NCBI RefSeq assembly: GCF_905475465.1
Contig: NC_062259.1
Location: 8,132,501 to 8,196,500, forward strand
Source of the DNA: Pieris napi
Taxonomy: Eukaryota > Arthropoda > Insecta > Lepidoptera > Pieridae
Length of the DNA: 64,000 bases
Direction of reading: 5' to 3'
A program made the translations under genes and the position numbers. Under the pieces are notes generated by a model. The model made no database searches, was not told the DNA's origin, and worked only from the letters and a program-made list of their open reading frames with translations. Shown here one piece after another: positions 9,763 to 21,678 of this stretch. The first letter of the stretch is position 1, and each line of letters begins with the position of its first letter.

Positions 9763-11463
9763 CTGAAACAACAAATACAATTGTAAGTCTAAATACAAAA
9801 ACACCATTGTGTAGATATGAAACCAGCCACCAACCGTTTTATACAGATTACTAAGTTACGGATAAAAAATATCGCTGAAATATATTAATAAGTAAAACGA
9901 ACGAGTTGATTTACGGACAATACCGAGTTAAACTTAGCTGGAGGCGAGATTTACGCCAACTGTTACTCACGTGAAAAGTTAAACGGAATACGAGGGATGA
10001 AAAAATAATTTTCCCGTTTTTAAAATACGTAATAAACCCAGCATTGAATGCTCAACACTCACCGACATGTCCACAACAATAGTGCTTTTTTTTAATCGAA
10101 GTATTCATCATGATTTCACCGTGGAAAAACCACAATTTTTGTTTGACATGTTCGCTTTGAAGAGCCGAATTGTAAACATTTTAAAGTAACTTGACAGTGA
10201 ATTTATTTCACAAACGTTTTGACTGCCTGAAGCCCAAACTGTCGAAATCATACAACCATACGAAGTTTTTGTATCAGATTTATATTAAATACAATAATAC
10301 CATTAAGGAAGGAGCCTTATAGTAGCTTCGTTTAACACTTAGCACGCCTGAAATATGTCGTCTATTTCCATTTTAAATACGTATTGTGTTTTATGAATAC
10401 CTTCGTATATAATTGTTTTTCCAAGTGTGCCTAATAATATTATGGGCAAGTCACTCGCGCGGCACATTCATAAATCTATTTTATCGTATGCCAGCAATAA
10501 ATTTTATTTCGGGATCTTTAATTCTTTGTTATTGAATTGGATTTTAGTGTTTATTTGGGTAAACAAACAATACATTTCAAACGGTACTCGGTGCACGTGC
10601 ATGAAGCGTAAATACGACTAGCCTTACTGCACGGCGTCGCTTAATAAAAATTTATTTCCGAAATGCCTAATTTACTATTGAAGTTACTCGGCGCTTTTGT
10701 CTGGGATCACAATTAAAAGTTCGATAAAGTTTTGTTACGATGTACAAAGACTGCCGCTCTTTGCTGGACCGATTACTGGTTCAATGTAAATAAACTGCAC
10801 TATGCGAGCGGGTCCGAGTCGGTAGCGGTCGTAAACTTCCTGCTCGAGATTGGTAGGTGTAAATTAAAACATGAATCGATTTATTCATCGGACTACCGTT
10901 ATGGTTGTTGTGAATTTCAAACAATTAACTATTATTCTCAGACACCTAACGTCTATTGGATCAAAACTTTCAAATAAATCAAACTGAAACAGTAGCTAAC
11001 TACTAAAATATAATAATGCAATAAATTGAAGCTGTACAACACTTGCCAAGCTCATATCCTATGACTCATAAACCTCAAGAAAATAATCGAGCAAAAGTTA
11101 TATTAAAAAGCTGTCTCCGTAAATTTAGTCAATACATAATAGTATAAAGTATCGCAAGGCATCGAGAGGTATAAAATGAATTATATTTTAATGTAATAAT
11201 GCAAAGGTAATTTGGCTGGCGTAACGTAATATGCACATTCGCCATGATGTGCAGCGTAATTGCGTAATACAGAAGCCTATTATGGTGTTTCCTTACTTTC
11301 TGATGATGAAATAGGAGAAAATAATGACTAACACAATTTACAAGCTATTTTACTAATAGTAGGATTTCATGTGTAATATGAAATTTATAAGAGCGTGTTG
11401 GTCAAAGGGCAGATTGTTACAAGCTCAAAATTCTGAAGTGGTTTTACATACTCTACAGGTCCA
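9763..11463. other. intronic sequence, nothing firmly recognised
   Basis: A GC-richer patch lies at about 10740-10860. On the minus strand at about 9970-10060 there are two good donor-like sites (CAC/GTGAGT and TCG/GTGAGT) but no matching acceptors. A plus-strand open frame at 10732-10977 has no recognisable similarity. Confidence 0.4.
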
Positions 11464-11596
11464 GCCCTGTGATTCTGTAACTCACCTTTAGAACTCACAC
11501 AGCGGTTTTCGCATCGGCGGTCGCTATGAAATCAGTCGTGAAGCAGTCAGAAAACCGCTGTGTGAGTTCGAAAAGTGAGTTACAGAATCGCAGGGC
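11464..11596. mobile_element. MITE-like element with 46-bp terminal inverted repeats
   Basis: Arms 11464-11509 and 11551-11596 match at 43 of 46 positions when one is reverse-complemented. They share GATTCTGTAACTCAC and GAACTCACACAGCGGTTTT. The 41-bp centre is not repeated. No clear target-site duplication is visible, so the superfamily is open. Confidence 0.8.
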
Positions 11597-14500
11597 AGTA
11601 TGTAAATAAATGAAGGATGATTCGACTTCCAGGAAAATGTAATTGTTCCGGTACTGTTGGTAAATACTTGCCTTAAAAATAATAATTATTTTATTAGATA
11701 TGAGAAATTTATATTTTTAAAAAATGTCAGAAAGAGAATTTAAACTGGAAAATTTCCTCAGCATTTTACTTTTAATTATAAAAATCAATTATTACCTTTA
11801 AATACTTTCGAGTTACAACACATACATTTTATTTAGCATAACTATGATTGCATAAACGGCATGTAGGCATATTTAATGGTAATCAAAGGTATATTAATAA
11901 TAATTCTAATTGAGATCAATTGAACTAACTCGTCTCACCCTTGACCCTAATGAAATGTATAAAGAGACCGTTCTTCCGACGGACCGATCTAAGCAAGCTT
12001 ACTCATATTGAATACTATGTAAAAATCTGCTGTTATATTAATAAATATAAAGATTAAAGCCTGAAAGGGTAGGCTCTCGGTAGCCTGGGCTCCTTTTAAA
12101 AAACCGTCACGTCATATCGTTATGTGGTGATGATGGAGCAATACGTGTGCGTATTGCACTCCAAGGGATAGACTTTTTTCATACCTTCACTACTTTCAAA
12201 AATTTCATACTTCTGTTTTGAATTTTTCAGATATTATAATGATTTAAGCCGCCCATCGTGCCGACAAGCTTTCTGTCGACTTAATAGATTTAAGCATCTG
12301 GATCATATAAAACAAAGCAATCTTTTTACAAAGAAATCCCTGAAGTGAAATGTTCCGTGTTTAATAATTACTTGTAGGTAAATGTACCGTTGATGCAGGG
12401 TAGCTTACGGGGCATACCAAGCGAACCAGTGTACTACGCCTCACGAAGCGAGAGATTGTTGAAAGCAGTTCAAGACCGGTCAGTAACCAACCTACAGTAT
12501 CTCACTTGACATTACGCAACCTATTTACTAATATATTGAATATAAGTGGTGTTAATTATTTAATATTCAATAAATTGATAATTTATGCCTTAACACAAGT
12601 TATATACAGAATTGAAAGATAATAAAATTATTGATACTAACAATGACTAATAACTATATTTATTATTTTGGCTTTAATAAGTTTAACACCTAAAGCCCCA
12701 CGTAACTTACTGTAGGCGACCAAAGCCTTTCATAATCAAACATGTATTTTAATAAATGTTTGAAAGGCTAATAAAATAAACTAGCATTTAGTGAACCTTT
12801 AAAATATATAGGGGTGTACGCGACATGGCCTGAGAACTCTGAAAACTAAACTCTGATTGGAAAATCTATGATGAACCCATGGAAGATACTCCGAAAATTA
12901 ATGATAAAAAGCTAACTTATACAACCATGGCATGAAATTGCGCTGAGTAAAGTATAACACGAATAAACGAAGGGCGAAATGTTAGTGTTCACGCGGCAAA
13001 TGAAAGTTAAGCAGCATTGGTGACAAAGTAACAACCCTACCGAGCCGTTTTCTTTATTTTAAATGAGAATAAAAGCTTGTGGGTATAAAATAAGGAGCCG
13101 TGAATTTGCTTTTATGAATTCAGAACTTTATTACGTAGTTTTAATACATTGCATTTTTCTATTTAACTTTAAAAGCGAGTTTACGTTCAACTCGAAATTA
13201 TATGTTTCGAAACTACGAGATGTAAAAAATTAATTAAAACTTTTCTACAATTTGTTAATGAGAGAGTACAAAATGGATCGAAAAAGTTTTCCGAATTTTT
13301 AATATTAATTTGCTAGTGTAATATAATAAAGTCTTTGAGTCTGTGGGTAAGGCGATGCTAGCAATGTTGTACTTGTTTTCTTATACAATAATAATATGAT
13401 GACAACTGTATAAGAAATAATACTGTTGATTGATGTGGGAAAATATTGCACTAAATAGTTTCCTTATCAATGATAGACACAGACTTCAAAACCATTAGAA
13501 CTGTATCGCCAGTGTTAAATAGCACTGAATACATTATTTATAAAAAAGAAAAATACTATTTTAAATTTTTAAAATCCGGAAATAAATAATAAAACTTTCT
13601 GCGGTAGGTATAATGACTTAGAAATGTGTGCTTTAGCGCCTCAGTATTAGTTGTGTGAGTAAGTTTCCACACAAATACGAGCGATTCATTTGTGATAGGA
13701 GAGTTAGAGAAGAATGGGAATGGAATCCTCCGAGAGACGAAGGATAACTAATCACACATCCTCTCTACGGCGCTATGGGTGTGATTGTGTTGATAGGCGG
13801 CGCGATTACGAATATCTTTCAAATTCTAAAATTAAAATTGTCACTGTCATCTAAGTCATCATCATCATCGCGGACGGTAATAACAAAAAAAACTAAACCT
13901 AATTAATTGCGTAATTTTCATAAAGTATTAATGTTCTTAGAGAACTTAAGCTTTTTGATAACATTCTATTTGCTAAGAAGTACTATTGTGTTTTATGTAA
14001 TAGTTATATTATACGTGGAAATACGATCCGCAATTTCAAAGCGGCTAGTCAACCGCTAGAGCAAGCTATAGAAATCGCTGACGCTACTAGCATGCTCACT
14101 CTATTAAGGCCGTTGCATTATCCATTTTCACATTACTGCCTTTTTGTTCCCCATTTGATTGTTTAAGCGTGCGTCGATGTGGTATCCAATGGTTACTTTT
14201 TTCTATAGTGCTTTCACTTGAAATGGCTTCAGTCAATTGTGGAATATGTTGCTCTTATTGTTTCAGAAGAACAATAACCTTCATTTTATATGTTTACAGC
14301 GTCTGAAGGCTTAATAGGCACTTTGAGTCTATTGCACGCATCTCCCGTTGTTGTTATTGTGCCTAGATCTATTCGAGTATTGGAGTATGTTTCTATTTCA
14401 TTTTTTATTGTTCTACTTTCTATTGCAGACTAGTCGAGTGATTAGACAACGAGGACTGATCATTCCTATAGAATCGTACTTCAACAGGACTTCAACATGC

Positions 14501-16372
14501 AATGTTGGTATTTTAAATAACTCCGAGAAGTGTACGTATAGTTTGCGTGGTTTTCGTGTACCTGCTTTTTACACTCAGCCTTGAATTAAGATTTACGTAG
14601 GGATTCAACGCAAATCGTGACACTTTAATATTGCACACAGAACTAATATTTTAGAGTGTTTCGCTTGAAAACGTTTTTATAATATTATTTTGTGTAATTT
14701 ATATTATTTTATTTGTAACTAGCAACAATGGTAGTCTACTGGCCAACCTTGGGGACATAGGTAATCAAGTATCAAATTAAGTTCAAAATTCATGTCAATC
14801 TAAAATCTATTAAATATTATGTGGGTAAATGAAATGTTGGTATCACTTTAGAGTCGAGACGTTTTCCATTAGAGTGATGTGTTTGTATAAAGATTGCGAT
14901 ATTTTTCTATATATTGAGTTTATTGTAAGATCAATTTCTATGAAAGCCTCGTACAATGTCGAAATGCATCCTACGTGATGAAATTTCTTCGATAAGTATC
15001 ATTGACTCGCTGTATATTTTTTTATATTAAATGTGATTTAAAAATATCTTTAGGTCTCAAATATTAACTGTTTGTGTTACTACTATTACTTACTCTTCAC
15101 AAGCACTTTGTTCGTTATTTTAAGTAAAATCAATTGTTTTTATTAGACGTATTCCAATTAAATGTCGTGGCAATCCGACTCCATAACATTAATTGTGTCC
15201 ATTTTATAGAAGATGATAAGTTGCTTTTATTATGAATAATATATTTTGGACTTATATAATTAATATGAGTAGTAGACAGTTTATATTTTCTATGTAATAA
15301 TAGCAGTTGCGTAGTACTGTATGAATAATTTGTCCGTCCTTAAAATATTTACTGTATGTGTGTACATTACGAGCGAGGCCAGGACGATAGTGGCTAAATA
15401 ATAAAACAACTTAATTATCGCTCACGTATATTTACGTAATAATAAATGCAATAAACTTCTTTGTCGTTGAGTGACGTAGGGCGGAGGGCGGGCGGCTCAA
15501 AACGGCTAGCTTTTAGTATAGGTCGAAGGTTATTAATTGTGAACGTGGCTATGAGCGTACATTATATTTGATACAATAATTATTTTTATTCGTGTAACAA
15601 AAGCAATGTTTAGCCACATTTACGTTAATTATCTGTATTACTAAATTATGGTTCAACTACGCTAGCTACGAAATTTAATGCCCGAATAATACACGGCGTA
15701 TGAGCAAGAGGAGCTTTTAAGGTTTCCAATTAGTTCTATCACGAACTAATTTAAATTTTCACTCAACATAACATACAACTCATAATGAACGACTCTTAGT
15801 AAAGCTATACATTAAAATTCTTAAATATAGAGAAGTACCTACAAGCAAATTGTTGTTTTAAATTGATTCAATAAAAAAAAAATTAAATCACATTTTTACA
15901 TTGCAAGTAAACAAATTATCGATTTTTTTAACACATTTTTATTTTCAAATACCTTTAAATCTAGTATTTACGTAGTTCTCAACTAAACAATTTGTAGTTG
16001 AAACCAAAATTTATTAATCAATCAATTTTTGTACTAATTAAGAATCTAATTTTAAAACCAAATGAAAAGTAATTACTGAGCTGCCCCATATTGTAATAAC
16101 ATGGTGGCATTTAAACAGAAATTACAATGTAAACAATTCTTATAACCAAATCATGTCTATATGTTATTACATCAAGTTAAACAGCATATGACTGAAAAGT
16201 TTTAATTCTTAGCATTAATTAGAGACACTGTCGTATCTCTAAAGTTAAATATTAGTGAGTCGGTGCTTATGCAAAACGAGTAAGATTTTATTTGACTTCG
16301 GCGTAGTTTCGGCGCTGGCGACGATGTAAGCAAGACAAACATGTTAATTATCACCCCACGGCCCTCCCGTCG
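11597..16372. other. intronic sequence, no gene recognised
   Basis: Mostly AT-rich. It contains a small hairpin at 12138-12157 (GCAATACG, loop TGTG, CGTATTGC) and GC-richer patches near 12060-12170, 13620-13800 and 14030-14110. The plus frame at 14348-14584 has no support. Confidence 0.4.
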
Positions 16373-16388
16373 CCCCCCCCCCCCCCCC
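16373..16388. repeat. poly(C) run of 16
   Basis: Uninterrupted C16 in a CCC-rich stretch just before CATGGCCTCCCATACCCC. Such runs are rare in AT-rich genomes and prone to length error in assembly. Confidence 0.9.
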
Positions 16389-19300
16389 ATGGCCTCCCAT
16401 ACCCCGCCAGATCCCAATTACGACAGCGAGCGGGAAGGCGCGATGCCTGAATTATTTAGGGCGAACTTTGACGAACATTTGTTTTTAATTTAAAACGACC
16501 CATACATCCGTCGGAATTATAACACTTATATATAATTCAGTTTCGGACGTAGCAGGTAACCGGGCGTAGATGGTCCACACTGAATAAATTATGAGTATAG
16601 TTTCGAATTACGTATCGGTTAAAATATTTAATGCGTCCGACCTTATTTCATCGCGCTTAAGAACAAACTCCGCTTAATTTATTATTAACCAGAGCCTTCA
16701 TTTTCAGCTTTAATTTATTTACATTATAGTGCTGTAAGGAATTCTTGTTCTTCGTTTTTAAGTCCCACGAAGGTTTACCGTCTTGTATTAAATTAAATCG
16801 CCTTAAGATTGTCTTTGAATTGGAAAGACTGTGAATAATACACTTCACTTCGTTTTATGAATTTTATAATTGTTGTTGTTCAATGTTCCTTTGCAATGCA
16901 ACGGGAAGGTCCCTGCCGCAACATTAACTCATTATGCATTAGATAGGGTTGAACCAAATCGCACCACCGACACACCGGTTATGCACGATCCCCTTGAGAC
17001 CTAGGCATTTAGTGATTTATGTAAACGGTCAAGTGGATTTATCTACATATGTATGCTTATTAAAATATATAACTCGCATTCATATTAATCAAATGTCGTG
17101 TTTTAATAACGCATTGATATGCCTCAATAGCTAATTAAAAAGCCTTTATAATAATACATTTACTTAGTGCCATGAGCAACTATCTGTTGAAGATTTAAAA
17201 TAATTTTGTCAGTATTCTGCCACACAATGGTGCACCTACAGACAAACCGCAACTGTCAGCCACATATTCGCTAAAACATTTAATATTACAGTTTAAATTG
17301 TGATATTAATATTAAAATATAATACAATTACTAATACATATATAAATAGTATGGTTTATCGGCGAAAATGTATTTTAGCCGTCAAATACTATGGAGAAAA
17401 TTTTCGCTCGCATCTGTTTATAATTAATTTAGAACATTAATTCTGTATTGTACAAATGGATGTCTATTGTTATGTTTTCATATAGCTAGAGCGCTCGCGT
17501 CTCGTTGTGTTGTTTTAAATTAAAATCGGCGTACATCTCATGTTATTGTTAAGAAATGAGGAAGAAATGAATGTTACGCAAGCAACCCTAAAGAAATTAT
17601 CTTTATTCTCTTAGATGTTAGTTTTTGTATCTGTGTCGAACGTAAATCATTTTAATTGTTAAATCTTGCCCAGTCTCAAGTACAAAGAGCACTCGTTCAT
17701 AACAAATCAGCGCTTGTAATTGGTGGCCTATGAAAAAGAAAGATTTTTAAATTTTGTTGCATTTTTTGAACGTTTATATAAAATTGTTGAAACTTTAAAT
17801 TGAGCTTAACACTTAATTGAATTTCTGATTGCAGTTCGAATCATGAGCACCTAGAATGTTTTAAAAACATTTTACAAATAGTAAAATATAATTTTTATTG
17901 CAAGCTCACTCGGGGCGCATATCGAAAAAGTTCGGTAATACTTCTCAAAGTTTTAAACCCGGATATGGTCTGGATTTTTCCAATGCATTTCTCATCAGCT
18001 GTATAAATAAACAAAAATAATACAAAATTGTAACTAAACGGGATAACTAGTATTGAAATAAACACTTTCAAAATGTTTTGTGACATCGCGTTGTCAGCTT
18101 TAAACGCGAGCTGTCCTTCAGAACGTAATTGAAAGGGGTTAAAATAAAAATAGAATTTAAAAGTGAACAACGGAACGCGAAAAAGTTTAAGCGGCAACTA
18201 ATTAAAAACAAAATGAAAAAAAGAGGCTCACTTGAGCGCGCGGAAACTGGCTTTCCCGAATTAACTCATTCTTTTTCGCGCGCTTTCCCTTTCGTCCGGC
18301 TAATGAGGGTTAAGGACCTTCGTGTGTAGCCAATGACGACATATTGTTCCATTTATAAATTTGTCACGTGACACCTCATTGCTTAATTTCTTGGCTCTAG
18401 CGATTTTTTTACCCAAATTTTGCACTTCGTTTTATCGGCTTTGCTTAAGCTTTCTTTGTAATATGAGCAGTAATTGATTTATTTATACAATTCTATCAAG
18501 AAACGATATCATTCGTGTAATAATTAACTTTATATTCTACACATATGTTGTTGTTATAGTTACTCATGATATAAAGAATACAAAAGTCTTAGCTTAGAAC
18601 GTTTAAATTAATGTTTTAGTTGTAAAAATGCACATTTGCTTTTTGTCTGTTACTTTATTTTCAAAGTACACAATCGCGCCTCTCGCGTCTCCGCCGACAT
18701 AAGGGCGTCTTCTTATGGTCAGAATTCTAAATTTAAATATTATTTGCTACTTTTTAGACTCTTAAAATGCTAAAGTGTCTTATAGTATTGGTAATAAAAC
18801 GGCAGCTGTTTAGACCTTAACATTTCATACAACGTATTTATTTTACTACACAACCATATATGTGGACCTATTACTACGTTAAGTATTTTATAACGAATAT
18901 TTAAGTTGGTTACTTTTTATCGACTATCCATCAATCGTCTTAGTAAAATTGAATAAATAATTTGACCTATAAATTATCACGAATACATTGTATTTTATGG
19001 CAAATTTAATAAACCCGTTCATAATTATATGGCCTCGGTGGTATGTAAGACTCTTGGAAAAGTTAATGGTATACATATTTGTTGTAAGTAATACATGTTT
19101 TTATATTAAAAAAATGCCAATATGAAGATGGCCGTAGCGAGTCGGCACAGCTCTGCGACCGTCTCGACAATACTCTCTTGTTTATACTCCGGCCTACTTC
19201 CTTTGAACGCGCATGTGGGCCCGAGGAAACGCGCGGTAAACAGAACTTTCTCGTAATGTTTAATTAAATTAATCAGATGGTTGATTAGTCGATGGTCCAT

Positions 19301-20955
19301 GGGCGGTAAACACGTATCTCTTTGATCTCCTGTCCTCGATTGTAGTGCGGCGCCGACTCGCATTCTAATCTACGCCACTGGGCTTGTCAATATTACAGAT
19401 TATTGTTTACATAACAATTATTTGTGCTGCGATTTAAATACCTGTCCATCTATTTATTCTATGCAGTAGATACGCAAGTACGTTTAATTATGTACCAATA
19501 TAAAGGAACTTTAACTTTTAATAGATGATGCGTTTTAAATATAAACATATTTTAATGCAATATCGTTATATTGTCCACAATCTATCTTCAGAAAACGAAA
19601 GTCAGATTATTGTATTACCCTTTTGCGTTAGATGGCTTGATAGACTAATTATGGTATGCTACATTGGTGATGAATTTTTGTCTGAAGTATTGTCTCCTGT
19701 CAGATTGTGTTTATGCTATATGCACACATATGGATTCATTATTAATGAAAGATGTTTCAAATTCAGGAGTAGTATCTTTAAAAAAATATTGTATTCGTAA
19801 TTTATACAATGCAAAACTGACTAGAAATATATTTTAAAGTAATTCATGCATTATGTATATTAACTTTTTTGGTTCTACAAACATTTTAAGTGATAAAATT
19901 TACAAGGGTTTTAAGTAAAGGTAAATTATTTGAATCTAAACCGAATCTTGTAAAATTCAATATTTAGGAAGTAATAAGGAGTAACATATAGACACGTTGC
20001 TATATATTTGTTACTGATTATACCTCATACAAAGCATTTTGACCACCCTCGTCCATATTATTTTCGATCATTTTACGTATAAGTTTCTTAAACGCTTACT
20101 AACAATGGTAATTTCTGAGCAATGGTAATATTGCATTAGATTTTTAATTATTAAATATTTTTGTATCATTTAGTATTTACCAAAAATACTTTTATGTGTT
20201 AGCTCAGCAAGGTGAAAGAGAAAGATCTATTTAACATAAATTCTTTTGCAAAATATGAACGCAACTATTGTTACAGTCTGTTAAAAGCTGCAGCGTGAAC
20301 AATAGATTTAATAATGTAATTTGTTCATATAGTGTAAAGATGCGTTGGCGTACGTCAGACGTGGCGCCTTGGATCTTTAATGTCCGCTAATAATAAATTT
20401 TGTTTAACATAATACTGTTAGACAGCGCAATGAATGTGTGAACACACGGGAAAATTAATTTGAGAACGTCCCACTTGGTTGAATCCTTTTAACAGCGGAT
20501 AAACAATTTATTTTTACAATGTCGCTTCAGGATTTATTTTAGTTCGCTGTATGTAAACGTATTTTTTAACAATTCAAAGTTATCTTAATGGTAAATTAAT
20601 AAAAGAGGTTAATGAATGTCTTACGATAGCATTAAGTTATTACTTTTTTATTTTAGAAACATTCAAACAAAGGCAGGAAGCATAGAATGGGAACATTTGT
20701 TAGCGTACTTTGAAATTCCGCAACGCTTGTACGGGAATGCTAAATGTTGATTATTACAACAGATTTGTTAATAAATCATTATATATGCATACAAAAACAG
20801 CTATTTAGTCTTCCCTTAAGTTATTTTAAAATAAGAAAAATACGAGACATAAAAATTTGTATATCACGCAGACGGTAGGACAAATTATAAATTATATTAA
20901 GAGTACTTTACTTAAAACGTTCGCGGTGTTAAAAATACACATTAAAACGGTAAAT
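16389..20955. other. intronic sequence with an anonymous GC-richer island at about 19106-19380
   Basis: No gene or repeat recognised. The island at 19106-19380 is open for 85 codons on the minus strand but unlike known proteins. It contains clustered homeodomain-like cores (TTAATTAAATTAATCA, TTGATTAGTCGATGG at about 19259-19292), a pattern compatible with an enhancer. Confidence 0.35.
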
Positions 20956-21073
20956 CGAACCGAACTAATTTTTTAAAATTGGATCATGTCACTGATACCA
21001 AAAATCAATCAAAATCAGTTTACAGTTTGAAAACTACTCCCAGTGACATGTCAAACTAATACACTTCGGTTCG
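20956..21073. mobile_element. degenerate MITE-like inverted repeat, 118 bp
   Basis: Two nested pairs of complementary blocks: CGAACCGAA (20956-20964) with TTCGGTTCG (21065-21073), and CATGTCACTG (20985-20994) with CAGTGACATG (21041-21050). Spacing between the blocks differs slightly on the two sides, as in an old element. No target duplication is evident. Confidence 0.5.
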
Positions 21074-21465
21074 GGAGTTAAAAAAGTCAATTTTTAGGTA
21101 ACATATTTTGTAAAGTTCAATATGAAACATTTCGAACATTACATTGAATGAACTAACAACTTTCATAGTAATGGTAGATTAATAATTAAAATTTTATATA
21201 TAATGAGCGATGCAATTAAAATGTAGATTTAAAATTATTTGATATGCCTTAAATGCCGTGTAATGGCTGACTTTTCATTCAGCCGTTGGTCGACCATTCG
21301 AATCGCATCTGCATTAATGGATTTTTTTAAATTTCCGCAATTAACACTCGCCTTTAAACTGGCATCTTAAACCCAAAAATCGCACGAAAGCATTTCGTTC
21401 GAATATTTAGGTAATGTGGTAGCATACGGGACGGTAAAAGTATTTACTATAATAAAAAAATAAAG

Positions 21466-21678
21466 AAGACTCTCATCCCTGAGGTCGTAGGTTCGATTCC
21501 CAGCTGTGCACCAAACTTTATTTCTATGTGCGCATTTAACATTCGCTCGACGGTGAAGGAAAACATCGTGAGGAAACCGGCTTGCCTCATCATCTACTTG
21601 CCTATTAGATTGACAAATGATCATGAAACAGATACAGAAATCTGAGGCCCAGATCTAATAAGGTTGTAGTGCCACTAG
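21466..21678 (+). mobile_element. tRNA-derived SINE, family B, 5'-truncated copy
   Basis: Begins within the tRNA-like head at GACTCTCATCCCTGAGGTCGT, with B box GGTTCGATTCC. The family body follows: TGTGCACCAAACTTT, GTGCGCATTTAACATTCGCTCG, ACGGTGAAGGAAAACATCGT, GAGGAAACCGGCTTGCC and a tail near CTGAGGCCCAGA. Other copies lie at 27207-27468, 27965-28145 and 58558-58772. It lacks the A-box end that the two better copies keep. Confidence 0.8.

Noticed and set aside
9970..10060. Two minus-strand GTGAGT donors as an extra bab exon
   Set aside because: No convincing acceptor and no Bab-like protein between them.
10732..10977. 81-codon plus-strand frame
   Set aside because: No recognisable domain or splice context; probably composition-driven.
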